Source: Planctomycetota bacterium (GTDB taxonomy: Bacteria > Planctomycetota > UBA1135 > UBA2386). From it: DNA of 50,741 bases. The stretch is from contig JAEUHT010000021.1 of assembly GCA_016793265.1 (NCBI GenBank), positions 1 to 50,741 on the forward strand. The letters are read 5' to 3'. The position numbers were made by a program, and so were the translations under genes. Below are positions 8,105 through 16,972 of this stretch, piece after piece. A model generated the notes under the pieces. The model had not been told where the DNA came from. It saw nothing but the letters and a program-made list of their open reading frames with translations, and made no database searches. Position 1 is the stretch's first letter, and every line of letters begins with the position of its first letter.

Positions 8105-9418
8105 GTGAGCCGCATCCGCATCACCGTCTCGGGCGACGGACTCACCGCCGACGTGGCGGTGATCCCGGGTCCGGCGTCGACGCCGGCGGCGCTCGAGCAG
8201 GAGCTGCGCGACCACGGCATCGTGTTCGGCGTCGCCACCGAGGTGGTCGCCTCGCTCGGCGTGCGGCTCGCGGATCCGGGCTTCCAGGGCCACGCCACGG
8301 TAGCGCATGGCGAACGCGGCGAAGACGGCGTCGACGGTCGCCTCGAGATCGACCTGCCGGCGGCGTTCGAGATCGGCCACCACCTGGCGTCCGGCGCCAT
8401 CGACTACCGCGAACGCAACTTCTTGTGCCAGGTGCGCGCCGACCAGCGCATCGGCCGCATCGTGCCGCCGACAGCCGGCAAGCCCGGCACCAGCGTGCGC
8501 GGCACGACCACCACGCCTCGCCCCGGCAAGGAGGCAAGGCTGCGCATCGGCCCTGGCGTTCGCCTCACCGGCGGTGAGCTGTTCGGCACCCGCAACGGCG
8601 TGTTGTCGCACGACGCCCGCCACGTCGACGTGGTGCCGCTGTACACGCACGCGGGCGACGTCGACTACCACAGCGGCAACCTGCACAGCGAAGGCTCGCT
8701 GGCGGTGCGCGGCGACGTGCACTCCGGCTTCACCGTCAGCGCCAGCGACGACGTGCAGATCGCCGGCGCGGTGCTCGACGGCATCGTCAAGGCCGGCGGT
8801 TCGGTGCGCGTCGATCAGGGCGTGCAGGGGCCCGACAGCCGTGTCGAGGCCGGCGCCGCCGTGTCGTGCCGCCACGCCACCAACGCCACCATCGAAGCCA
8901 AGACCGCCATCACCATCGGCGACCAGGCCGCCCACTGCCGGCTGACCGCCGACAGCGTGCTGCTGCACAAGGGCCGCGGCACGGTGTTCGGTGGCGAGAC
9001 CCGCGCCCGCACCTGCATCACCGTGCGCACCGCCGGCACCCCGGTCGGCGCCGTCACGCGCTTCGTCGTCGGTGACGTGCTCGACGAGAGCGCGGCGCTG
9101 CTGAAGGGTACGCTGGCCGACCAGAAGCTCGGCGCCCGCGCCCAACTGCGGGCGCGCGGCAACGAGCGCGCCGGTGGCGGCAAGAACCTGCGCACTGCCG
9201 TCAAGCTGCAGGACCCGGTGCTGCAGGAGCAACTGCGCATCCGCCAACGCCAGCGCGAGCTGCTGCAGCAGGCGCGCATCGAGATCACCGACACCATCCA
9301 CGCCGGCGTGCGCGTCGTCTTCGGCGAGCGCGAACGGCTCTTCACCGAGCCCGCGCAGCACATCTGCCTGCGTTGGGACCCCGACCAGAACGAGATCATC
9401 CTCGAACCACTGCCATGA
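8105..9418 (+). CDS. DUF342 (FapA-like) protein
   Basis: A 437-residue protein with a GTG start. The middle contains the DUF342 (PF03961) signature: IGRIVPPTAGKPGTSVRG followed by a right-handed parallel beta-helix rich in short Gly/Ser/Val repeats such as HSGFTVSASDDVQIAG and GIVKAGGSVRVDQGVQG. A C-terminal Arg/Gln-rich alpha-helical stretch (LQEQLRIRQRQREL) probably forms a coiled coil. In other bacteria FapA influences polar flagellar assembly, but no flagellar genes are seen here. The stop overlaps the ATG of the CBS-domain gene. It lies divergent from the HDOD gene across 132 bases without an obvious promoter. Confidence 0.82.
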   Translation: MSRIRITVSGDGLTADVAVIPGPASTPAALEQELRDHGIVFGVATEVVASLGVRLADPGFQGHATVAHGERGEDGVDGRLEIDLPAAFEIGHHLASGAIDYRERNFLCQVRADQRIGRIVPPTAGKPGTSVRGTTTTPRPGKEARLRIGPGVRLTGGELFGTRNGVLSHDARHVDVVPLYTHAGDVDYHSGNLHSEGSLAVRGDVHSGFTVSASDDVQIAGAVLDGIVKAGGSVRVDQGVQGPDSRVEAGAAVSCRHATNATIEAKTAITIGDQAAHCRLTADSVLLHKGRGTVFGGETRARTCITVRTAGTPVGAVTRFVVGDVLDESAALLKGTLADQKLGARAQLRARGNERAGGGKNLRTAVKLQDPVLQEQLRIRQRQRELLQQARIEITDTIHAGVRVVFGERERLFTEPAQHICLRWDPDQNEIILEPLP

Positions 9419-9822
9419 CCTGTGACCTGCAGAAGATCCGTGCCCGCGAGATCATGAACGTCAAACTCCAGTGGGCGACCTCCCACGAGAACCTGCGCGC
9501 CGCCGCGGCCCGCATGGCGGAGCACGGCATCCGCGCCTTGCTCGTCAAGGGCGAACACGCGGAGGACCTGCCGGGCATCGTCACCAGCAAGGACATCGTC
9601 AATCTGCTCGGCAGCCAGGACCCGGCGGTGCTCGATCAACTGCACGTCGGTGACGTGATGACCAGGCCGGCGATCTGCGTGCCGGCGCAGGCGAACGTGC
9701 GCGACTGCATCAACCTGATGCGCATGAGCGGCATCCGCCGCGTGCCGGTGCTCGACGGCACCCAGGTGATCGGGCTGCTCAGCACGAGCGACATCTTCCG
9801 CGCCGCCATGCGGCAGTGTTGA
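9415..9822 (+). CDS. Two-CBS-domain protein
   Basis: A 135-residue protein made of a tandem CBS (Bateman) pair: REIMNVKLQWATSHENL to GIVTSKDIVNLL, then VGDVMTRPAICV to VIGLLSTSDIF. Such modules bind adenine nucleotides (ATP, AMP, SAM or c-di-AMP, depending on the family) and act as energy or second-messenger sensors. With nothing else attached, it probably works in trans on a partner. The start was chosen at the ATG at 9415 because it makes an ATGA overlap with the DUF342 stop and removes a non-conserved N-terminal tail. The DUF342 protein is therefore the natural candidate partner. It ends 27 bases from the convergent LOG gene. Confidence 0.88.
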   Translation: MTCDLQKIRAREIMNVKLQWATSHENLRAAAARMAEHGIRALLVKGEHAEDLPGIVTSKDIVNLLGSQDPAVLDQLHVGDVMTRPAICVPAQANVRDCINLMRMSGIRRVPVLDGTQVIGLLSTSDIFRAAMRQC

Positions 9823-9849
9823 GCGCGGGCGCGCCCCGCCACCACGACG

Positions 9850-10470
9850 TCAGCCGGTGCCGCCGCCGCGCGCAGCGATGGCCCCCGGCGACCACGGCGG
9901 GGCCTCGGCGATGCAGCGCACCGCGGCGTCGGCATCGGCGGCGACGACGTAGAGGCCGCGGAACTGCGGCTGGATGAAGCCCTCGGCGAAGCCCTTGTCG
10001 AGCATCTGCAGCAGCGGTTGCCAGTAGCCGAGGGCGTCGAGCACGACGACCGGCCGGCGGTGCAGGCCGAGCTGCTTGAACGACAGGATCTCCAGCAGTT
10101 CCTCGAGCGTGCCGAGCCCGCCGGGCAGGGCGACGTAGGCGTCGCCGCTCTCGTCGAGGCCACGCTTGCGGCTGCGCATGTCGTGCACGGTCGCCATCTC
10201 GGTCGCCTGCTCGCAATGCACGTTCTTGTCGACGAACTGCTGCAGGATGACGCCGATGGTGCGGCCGCCGGCGGCGCGCGCGCCGCGCGACACCGCGCCC
10301 ATCAGGCCGAAGCGACCGCCGCCCCAGACCAGGTCCCAACCACGGTCGGCGATGCGGCGACCGAGTTGTTCGGCGACCTGCATGTAGGCCGGGTCGATGT
10401 GTTCGCTCGACGACGCGTAGACCGTGACGCGGAACGGCCGCGCCGGCGCGAGGGCGTCGGCGCCGGTCAC
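9850..10470 (-). CDS. LOG-family (TIGR00730) Rossmann-fold protein
   Basis: A 206-residue protein with VYASSS, WGGGRFGLMG, DMRSRK and PGGLGTLEELLE. These define the LOG/lysine-decarboxylase-like family, often named TIGR00730. Characterised relatives cleave nucleoside 5'-monophosphates, releasing the base and ribose 5-phosphate (cytokinin riboside 5'-monophosphate phosphoribohydrolase). The PGGxGTxxE motif carries the catalytic and phosphate-binding residues and is intact. The GTG start overlaps the Nudix stop (GTGA), so it is translationally coupled to another nucleotide-hydrolysing enzyme. The pair looks like nucleotide housekeeping or salvage at the end of a long minus-strand run. Confidence 0.88.
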   Translation of the reverse strand: MTGADALAPARPFRVTVYASSSEHIDPAYMQVAEQLGRRIADRGWDLVWGGGRFGLMGAVSRGARAAGGRTIGVILQQFVDKNVHCEQATEMATVHDMRSRKRGLDESGDAYVALPGGLGTLEELLEILSFKQLGLHRRPVVVLDALGYWQPLLQMLDKGFAEGFIQPQFRGLYVVAADADAAVRCIAEAPPWSPGAIAARGGGTG

Positions 10471-11021
10471 AGCTGGTTCCCCTTGGCGAGCCAGCGGTCG
10501 AGCAGCAGCAAGCCCGCCATCGACTGGCCGTCGCCGGGTTCCTGGTCGCAGAGCAGCCGCCGCGCCTCCGCCAGCGGCACCCGGTGCACGGTGATCCGTT
10601 CACTCGCCTCGAGCTGCTGCTGCACCACGGTGAGGTCGCGGGCCAGGAAGAAGTGGCAGACCTCGGTGGAGACCCCCTTGTAGGGCGCGAAGCTGCCGAG
10701 CGGCGTCCAACGCGCGGCGGTGACGCCGGCCTCCTCGTGCAGTTCCTTCTGGGCCACGACCAGCGGCTCCTCACCGGCCTTCATGCCGCCGATCGGGAAC
10801 TCCCACAGCTCGCGGCCGAGCAGGTAGCGGTGCACGCGCAGGATCAGCGTGCTGCCGTCGTCGTGGCAGGGGATCGTGGCGCAACTGCCCGGCATGTCGA
10901 CGTACCAGTAGGTGCCTTCGCTGCCGTCGGTCTGCACGTAGCGGTCGCGGCAGTAGCGGTGCCACGGGTTGTCGACCACCACCTCGTGCGACAGCCGCGA
11001 GAAGGGTTCACGCGCGGCCAT
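10467..11021 (-). CDS. Nudix hydrolase, ADP-ribose pyrophosphatase-like
   Basis: A 184-residue Nudix protein. The Nudix box is recognisable, G-x5-E-x7-KELHEEAGV near residues 78-100, with FPIGG just before it. The first Arg of the usual REuxEE is Lys here, a conservative change, while the metal-binding glutamates are kept. The overall layout is closest to ADP-ribose or nucleoside-diphosphate-sugar pyrophosphatases. The protein probably removes toxic or surplus nucleotide derivatives. It starts three bases after the bamA stop and overlaps the LOG gene by four bases, so it sits in the middle of a cotranscribed set. Confidence 0.88.
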   Translation of the reverse strand: MAAREPFSRLSHEVVVDNPWHRYCRDRYVQTDGSEGTYWYVDMPGSCATIPCHDDGSTLILRVHRYLLGRELWEFPIGGMKAGEEPLVVAQKELHEEAGVTAARWTPLGSFAPYKGVSTEVCHFFLARDLTVVQQQLEASERITVHRVPLAEARRLLCDQEPGDGQSMAGLLLLDRWLAKGNQL

Positions 11022-11024
11022 CGT

Positions 11025-13619
11025 TCACCTCGAGATCGAGAACCAGACCTGCTGCCGATCGTCGCTCTCTTCGTGCATCCACGGCCAGCCGATGTCGAAC
11101 GCGATCGGGATCTCGAGCATCGGGATCTCGATGCGGATGCCGACGCCCGAGCTGCCGCGCAACTGGTTGAAGGTCGGATCGTCGATGCCGAGCCCGAGCA
11201 GGCCGATGTCGGTGAACACGAGCCAGCGCAGCAGTTCGCGATCGCGGATCTGGCCCTCGAGCCGCGTCGACACCAACGGGAAGAAGACCTCGGCGGTCGC
11301 CGTGTACGACGCCTCGCCGCCAAAGGCGCGGCCGAACTGCTTCGGGCCGATGCCGCGGTAGCGGAAGCCGCGCAGGTTGTTGCCGCCGACGTAGAAGCGC
11401 TCGGTCAGGAACACCTCGTTGCTGTCACCGAACGCCTCGGCCACGCCGAAGGTGTGCTCCAAGTGCAGCACGGTGCGGTGGCCCATCTCGTTCTCGGCCA
11501 GGGGCACGTAGAGGTGCGCCGTGTGCACGAACTTGTTGAGGTCGGCCCCACCGCCGAAGACGCCGCCGGTGGTCTCGACCGAGGCCGAGACCTCATGCCC
11601 CTCGGTCGGGCGCATGAAGTCGTCGTAGTCGACGTAGCGCGCCGACAACCGCACGGTGCGCAGCTCGGTGTTGCCTTCGGCCTCGTAGGCGAGCAGCGTC
11701 GCATCCTGGGCCAGCGCGTCGACCTCGACGGTCTGGTGGCGCGCGGCGATGCCGATGTTGAGGTGCTCGGTGAAGTTGTGCGACAGCCCGACCTCGGCGC
11801 CGAGCGCGTCCGAGGTGTAGCCGTCCGGCAGCCGTCGCATGCGCCGCCAGCCGCTGACGCGCAGCTCGGTGGTGTCGAAGAACTCGTTGAAGATGTCGGG
11901 GTCCGACCAGGTCACCGACGCCTGGCTCTGCCGGCTGCCGGGCGCCAGCAGCATCGCCAGGTTCTGGCCGCCACCGTGGAAGGCCTTGTTGTCGAGGATC
12001 TCCGAGATCGCCGTGACCGGGTTGAGGCTGCTGGGCGGCTTCCAGAGGTCGAAGTTGCGCTTGTTGAAGGTGATGCTCGCCTGCGCCCCCTGGCCGGTGC
12101 TGATGCCGATGCCCCACCGCAGTTCGCCGGTCGGCGCGTCCTCGACGTCGATGCCGAGATCGACGTAGTCGGGCTGGCCAGCCACCGGTTCGAGCTGCAA
12201 CCGCGGGCCTTGCAGCGTCACCGGGTTCTGGAAGTAGCGGCTGCTCTGCAGGCGGCGCATCGCCTTCTGCACCTCGACCATGTCGATGCGGTCGCCGGGC
12301 AGCGTGCGGATGTTGCGCCGGATCACGTGATCGCGCGTGAAGCGATTGCCGCGGATCAGCACGTCGCGCAGTTGCTTCGGCACACCTTCGCTGACCTGGA
12401 AGACGAGGTCGATCTCGGGCCGGTCGGTGTAGATCTCCTGCGGCGGGAAGACCCGGCAACCGGCGTCGGGCACGTCGACCATGCCCGGGTAGTTCCACGG
12501 CGGGTGGCCACGGCGGCCGTAGTAGTCCTGGATCGCCTGCACGTCGAGCTGCAGCCGGTCATGGTCGTAGAACTCGCCGGCCTGGACCTTCAGCACCTGC
12601 TCGATGTCGGCGGCCGCGTGACGCGGCGGCGACGCCAGCGGCTGGCGGTTGCCGTCGACGTGCTGCACACGCACCGAACGGATGCGATAGCGCGGGCCTT
12701 CGACGACGAGGAACGACAGGTCCACCTCCCTGCGATCGGGCGTGAAGGCGACGTCGGCGAGGTCGACCGTGGCGTCGAGATAGCCGCGACTGCGGTAGAA
12801 CAGGCGCAGCCGGTCCAGGTCCTCCTCGATCACCTCGCGGCTGTAGGCGCCACCGCTGATGAAGCCGCGCCGCGGGTCACTCTCCATGCGCGCGTCGCGC
12901 TGCAGGTAGCTGTCGCTGCCGAACAGGCCGAGGATCGGGTCGACGGCGTAGGCGGCGTTGCCCTGGAACACCAGGTTGCGCACGGTCACCTTCGGGCCTT
13001 CGTCGACCTCGAAGCGCAGGCGGTGGCGAACGCGGCCGCGGCCTGGCACCGGCGGCGCCGACGGCGACGCTTCGGCCTCGTCGCCGAGCGGCAGCTCCCG
13101 CAGCGTCACGCTGCAGAATGCGTAGCCGTCGCGGTGGTAGCGCGACAGCAGCACCTTGCGCATCGCCTCGGCCTCGGTGCGGGTCACCTGGCGGTCCGGG
13201 TAGAGGCCGAGCAGGCTGTTGCGGGTCACCGCGGACAGCGCCAGTCCCTCGGGGAACTCGACGCGGTCGTAGACCTCGACCTCGGACTCGACGAAGTAGC
13301 TGATGACGACCTCGCCGTCGGCCTCGATCGCCTGCGCCGAGACGACCACCCGCTGCTCGTTCCACAGGTTGGTGCAGTCGGACGACACCTTGCGCTGCTC
13401 GAACGGCTGGCCGACGCGCGTCTGCAGCGACCGCACGAACGACTCGGTCGCGGCGGCGTCGAGCAGTTGGCCGGCGCCGCGGTCGCGCTTGTAGACCTGG
13501 ATCGCGCGCACGGTCTTGCCCTGCATCTGCCGCACCGACTCGTCGATGACGAGCCCGGGTCCCAGCACGGACGGCTGCTCTTGCGCCGGCACCGCCGCCG
13601 CGAGCACCAGCATCGGCAC
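11025..13619 (-). CDS. bamA: BamA/Omp85 outer-membrane assembly factor
   Basis: A roughly 865-residue Omp85 protein. The N-terminal half holds several POTRA-type repeats (for example KTVRAIQVYKRD, KVTVRNLVFQGN, RYRIRSVRVQHV, QLRDVLIRGNRFTRDHV with LPGDRIDMVEVQKAMRRLQ). The C-terminal half is a 16-strand-type barrel with the conserved NNLRGFRYRG loop motif and terminal WFSISR. It inserts beta-barrel proteins into the outer membrane. The start is uncertain. A signal-like stretch (LLDWLVPMLVLAAAVPAQ) is preceded by no ATG in frame; GTG 13619 is used here, ATG 13613 is possible, and a TTG at 13703 inside dnaB would give a fuller signal peptide. The last residue is Arg rather than the usual aromatic. 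It follows dnaB closely, an unusual neighbour. Confidence 0.85.
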   Translation of the reverse strand: MPMLVLAAAVPAQEQPSVLGPGLVIDESVRQMQGKTVRAIQVYKRDRGAGQLLDAAATESFVRSLQTRVGQPFEQRKVSSDCTNLWNEQRVVVSAQAIEADGEVVISYFVESEVEVYDRVEFPEGLALSAVTRNSLLGLYPDRQVTRTEAEAMRKVLLSRYHRDGYAFCSVTLRELPLGDEAEASPSAPPVPGRGRVRHRLRFEVDEGPKVTVRNLVFQGNAAYAVDPILGLFGSDSYLQRDARMESDPRRGFISGGAYSREVIEEDLDRLRLFYRSRGYLDATVDLADVAFTPDRREVDLSFLVVEGPRYRIRSVRVQHVDGNRQPLASPPRHAAADIEQVLKVQAGEFYDHDRLQLDVQAIQDYYGRRGHPPWNYPGMVDVPDAGCRVFPPQEIYTDRPEIDLVFQVSEGVPKQLRDVLIRGNRFTRDHVIRRNIRTLPGDRIDMVEVQKAMRRLQSSRYFQNPVTLQGPRLQLEPVAGQPDYVDLGIDVEDAPTGELRWGIGISTGQGAQASITFNKRNFDLWKPPSSLNPVTAISEILDNKAFHGGGQNLAMLLAPGSRQSQASVTWSDPDIFNEFFDTTELRVSGWRRMRRLPDGYTSDALGAEVGLSHNFTEHLNIGIAARHQTVEVDALAQDATLLAYEAEGNTELRTVRLSARYVDYDDFMRPTEGHEVSASVETTGGVFGGGADLNKFVHTAHLYVPLAENEMGHRTVLHLEHTFGVAEAFGDSNEVFLTERFYVGGNNLRGFRYRGIGPKQFGRAFGGEASYTATAEVFFPLVSTRLEGQIRDRELLRWLVFTDIGLLGLGIDDPTFNQLRGSSGVGIRIEIPMLEIPIAFDIGWPWMHEESDDRQQVWFSISR

Positions 13620-13665
13620 GAGCCAATCGAGCAGGCGGCGACCGGGATGCCGCGCCGGGCTCTGC

Positions 13666-15015
13666 TCACTGCATCGGTTCCGCCCTGCGCGTGTAGTTCT
13701 CAAATCGCATGTACTCGCGGAAGAAGCGCAGCACCACCTCGCCGGTCGGGCCGTTGCGCTGTTTGGCGATGATGATCTGGGCGAGGCCCGCGTTCTGCTC
13801 GGTCGGCTTGTAGTAGTCGTCGCGGTGCAGCAGGACGATGACGTCGGCGTCCTGCTCGATGGCACCCGACTCGCGCAGGTCGCTCATCCGCGGCCGGTGA
13901 TCATCGCGGTTCTCGACGTCGCGATTCAACTGCGAGAGTGCGATCACCGGCATCGAAAGTTCGCGGGCCAGGCTCTTGAGGCCGCGCGAGATCGCCGAGA
14001 TCTCCTGCTGGCGGCTCTCGAAGCGGCCGCCACCGGACATCAGCTGCAGGTAGTCGACGACGCACATGTTGATGTTGTGCCGCTGTTTCAACCGGCGGCA
14101 CTTGGCGCGCAGCTGGGTGATCGAGATGCCGGGGGTGTCGTCGACGAAGATCGGCGTCTCGTAGAGCCGCGCCGCCTCGTCCTGCAGCCGCTTGTACTGC
14201 TGGTCGGTGATGCGCCCCTTGCGCATCGCCTGGCCGTCGATCTGGGCGCGGTTGCAGAGCATGTTCTGGATGACCTGCTGGCTCGACATTTCGAGCGAGA
14301 AGAACGCCACCGAAGCCCCGCCGTTGGCGACACGTTCGGTCAGGTTCAGCGCGAACGTCGTCTTGCCCATCGACGGCCGCGCGGCCACGATGATCAGCTC
14401 GCCGGCCTGCAGACCGCCCGTCATGTCGTCGAAGTCGTAGAAGTCGGTGCCGAGCCCGGTCAGGCGGCCTTCGCGTTCGCGCAGGCGGTCGATGCGCTCG
14501 AACGTCGACTGCAGCACGTTGGCGATGCTGACCGCGTCGCCGCTCTTGTCGAGGCGCGAGATCTCGAAGATCTGCCGCTCCGCCTCGTCGAGCAGGTCCT
14601 TGGCGTCGGATTCGTTGTCGTAGGCGCGCCGGGCGACGTCGAGGCAGGTCTCGAGCAACCGCCGCTGGATCGCCTTCTCGCGCACGATCTCGGCGTGGTA
14701 GACGACACCGGCCGAGGTGACGACGCTCTCCATGAGGTCGAGCAACTGGCCGTGGCCGCCGGCTTCGTCGAGCCGACCGACGCGCGACAGCGCCTCGCCG
14801 ACGACGATCGGGTCGGTCGCTTGCTTGGTGTTGTAGGCGTCGAGGATCGACTGGAAGATGACCTGGTGGCGCGCGAGGTAGAAGTCCTCGGGCTTCAAGA
14901 ACATCACGTCGCCGACGGTGTCGGCATGCAGCAGCAGCGCCCCGAGCACCGAGCGCTCCGCCTCGAGGTTCTGGGGCACCCCGCGCCCGTCGAAGGTCTG
15001 CTTGAAGTCCACCAT
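13666..15015 (-). CDS. dnaB: Replicative DNA helicase DnaB
   Basis: A 449-residue DnaB. It has the N-terminal helical domain (PQNLEAERSVLGALL), a linker, then the RecA-like motor with Walker A ARPSMGKTTFALN, FFSLEMS, Walker B-type VVDYLQLM, SQLNRDVENR and the arginine finger region around IIIAKQRNGPTG. It is the hexameric helicase that unwinds the replication fork. The ATG at 15015 gives the normal N-terminus MVDFKQ. An AAGGGAGG ribosome-binding-like stretch lies about 14 bases upstream. The gene sits between the FtsK-like gene and bamA on the same strand. The gap to the FtsK-like gene is 180 bases with no clear terminator. Confidence 0.95.
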   Translation of the reverse strand: MVDFKQTFDGRGVPQNLEAERSVLGALLLHADTVGDVMFLKPEDFYLARHQVIFQSILDAYNTKQATDPIVVGEALSRVGRLDEAGGHGQLLDLMESVVTSAGVVYHAEIVREKAIQRRLLETCLDVARRAYDNESDAKDLLDEAERQIFEISRLDKSGDAVSIANVLQSTFERIDRLREREGRLTGLGTDFYDFDDMTGGLQAGELIIVAARPSMGKTTFALNLTERVANGGASVAFFSLEMSSQQVIQNMLCNRAQIDGQAMRKGRITDQQYKRLQDEAARLYETPIFVDDTPGISITQLRAKCRRLKQRHNINMCVVDYLQLMSGGGRFESRQQEISAISRGLKSLARELSMPVIALSQLNRDVENRDDHRPRMSDLRESGAIEQDADVIVLLHRDDYYKPTEQNAGLAQIIIAKQRNGPTGEVVLRFFREYMRFENYTRRAEPMQ

Positions 15016-15195
15016 GCCGTACCGCCGAGCCTCCCTTAGCGGCGCCGGGCGGCGGCGCAAGCGTTCACCCGGTGGAGCAACTGTGGAGAGCCGTGTGAGA
15101 ACTGGGGACGAAAGGCCGCGGCGGCCGATCGCTGCGGCCGCCGCCGGCGGCGCGACTTTCTGGTCCTCGCCGCACCACCGGGTCGAAGATCGAAG

Positions 15196-16860
15196 TCAGG
15201 ACAACACGCGGCCGTGGGTCGCGTCGCCTTCGAGGGCGATCACGCCGCGGGCGGCCAGTTCGGCCATGAGGCCGAGCGCCTCCTGGTAGTCGATGCGCAG
15301 CTTGCGCTGCAGCAGGCCGGCCGTGGCGCGGCCAGCACCGGTGACGACTTCGATCGCTTCCTGCACGAGCCCCTCGTCGGAGCCCTGGAACAGGTTGCCC
15401 TGGCGGCCAGGTGCCGGAGCTGGCGCTGGGGCTGGGGCCGGAGCTGGGGCCGGAGCTGGCCTGGACATCGGCGGCTCGTGTGCCACGAACGCGGGCGGCG
15501 TCTCGGGCCGCGGGATCGGCACCGCCCGCTCGCCGGCCGCGGGTTCCGCCGCGGCGGCAGGCGCGTCTGGCTCCGCCTCGTCGTCGGCGTCGCTCGCCTG
15601 CTCGTCGCCGTCAACAAGGTCGAGCACGTCCGCGTCGCCATCGTCCGCCGTCGGCTCGTCATTCCCTGCGGCCACGGGAACGAAGTTCAGGTCGCCAGCG
15701 TCTTCCGCAGCCGCCGCATCCTCATCGTCCGCATCTTCCTCGTCGGCCACCTGGGTCACGGCGCGGCCTTCGGGTGCGGGGCCGTCTTCGTCTTGCTCGA
15801 GTTCCCCGCGCAGAGCCGCGAGCTCCAGGTCGTCGGCGGCTGCAGCCGCGTTGGTCGGCGCCGACGCCGACGGCATGGCGACATCCAAACTCGACTCGGC
15901 GCTGTCGATCTCCTGGCTCTCGGGCGACGGCAGCCACGTGTCGGCCGCGTCGCGGGCCGCAACCGGGGCCTGCTCATTCTCGGCCTCATTCTCAGCCTCG
16001 GCGGCGCGCGCCCGGGCACGTTCGAGCCGTTCCCGGCGGCGGTCGAAGTACGAGCCTCGGCGACCATCACCGGGTGCCAAGTCGACCTCGCGCTCCGTCG
16101 CGGGCTCCGCCTGCGGCGGCGGCGACAGCGCGGGCTCGTCGGCCTCCGCCACTTCGGGTTCGGCCTCGATCGCGACGGCAAACTGCGGCGGCGCACTGGC
16201 GTCGCGCACACCCGCGGCCGGGGCCGGACTCGGCGCCGGCGCCGAACGCGCCGCCGGCTTCGGCAGCGCACCGAGCGTGCGCAGGTGGTCGGTCACGGCC
16301 GACTCGACGCCGGCCTCATCGGCGAGCACACCCTGCCGCGACCGCAGCAGGCGATCGAAGCCCTCGCTGAAGAAGAAGTCGGTCGCCAGCAGCATCGAGG
16401 CGATCGTCGCCAGCAGCACGAAGACGAGGCACAGGAAGTACGGCAGCACACCGACCAGTTGCCCGGCGATCCAGGCACCGAGCACCCCCTTCTGCACCGC
16501 CGGGGCCACCCCGCCGTCGCCGAGGTTCAAGAACACGCCGAGCAGGACCGCCATCGCCGACAGTCGCCCGAGGCGCGACCACGGGCGTTCGAGCTGGCCC
16601 GTGTAGAGCCAGATCGAACTCCAGGTGCCGACCAGCAGGAAGAACAGGAACGACGGCGCCAGGCCGAAGATGCGGTAGACCTCGGCGACCAGCACCTGCA
16701 GCGGCGTGCGCACCGCCATGCTGGCGTAGTGCGTGTGGTAGTACAGCAGCGACGACAGGAAGAAGGCCGCGATCGCCATCGGCAGGAATGGCCACAGCCA
16801 CTCCGCGACGGTGCGCGACGATCGAACCGGTTCGTGCGAGCCCAGCGTGTTCACGGTCAT
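15196..16860 (-). CDS. Motorless FtsK-like membrane protein: 4TM plus gamma domain
   Basis: A 554-residue protein starting at ATG 16860. Residues about 20-185 contain four hydrophobic segments like the FtsK 4TM domain, ending in MLLATDFFFSEGFDRLL, which resembles LIATEWMFSQLL of the neighbouring FtsK. A long linker of about 300 residues follows, rich in Ala, Glu, Asp and Pro and ending in a Pro-Ala repeat. The last 60 residues (EAIEVVTGAGRATAGLLQRK, then LRIDYQEALGLMAELAARGVI) align well with the FtsK gamma winged helix next door, which reads EAVEIVLGQQRGSATLLQRA. No Walker A or B exists anywhere in it: the RecA-like motor is absent. In FtsK the gamma domain reads polar KOPS sites and activates XerD. 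This may be an accessory DNA-reading or Xer-activating partner at the septum. Confidence 0.8.
   Translation of the reverse strand: MTVNTLGSHEPVRSSRTVAEWLWPFLPMAIAAFFLSSLLYYHTHYASMAVRTPLQVLVAEVYRIFGLAPSFLFFLLVGTWSSIWLYTGQLERPWSRLGRLSAMAVLLGVFLNLGDGGVAPAVQKGVLGAWIAGQLVGVLPYFLCLVFVLLATIASMLLATDFFFSEGFDRLLRSRQGVLADEAGVESAVTDHLRTLGALPKPAARSAPAPSPAPAAGVRDASAPPQFAVAIEAEPEVAEADEPALSPPPQAEPATEREVDLAPGDGRRGSYFDRRRERLERARARAAEAENEAENEQAPVAARDAADTWLPSPESQEIDSAESSLDVAMPSASAPTNAAAAADDLELAALRGELEQDEDGPAPEGRAVTQVADEEDADDEDAAAAEDAGDLNFVPVAAGNDEPTADDGDADVLDLVDGDEQASDADDEAEPDAPAAAAEPAAGERAVPIPRPETPPAFVAHEPPMSRPAPAPAPAPAPAPAPAPGRQGNLFQGSDEGLVQEAIEVVTGAGRATAGLLQRKLRIDYQEALGLMAELAARGVIALEGDATHGRVLS
15411..15462. 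repeat. Pro-Ala coding tandem repeat
   Basis: A stretch of short GGAGCTGGGGCC-like units (6- and 12-base periodicity) on the plus strand encodes the Pro-Ala repeat just before the gamma domain of the FtsK-like protein on the minus strand. Such repeats form extended, stiff linkers. Read directly from the sequence. Confidence 0.8.
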
Positions 16861-16972
16861 CGGCCCCTCCCGGGCATACGGAGGTCGTCCGGCGCCACCA
16901 GACGACACCCCACGAATCTACTGACAGCAGCAGCGAGCCACAAGCGATTGGGGCGGCGTCGGGAAGCTCGCA

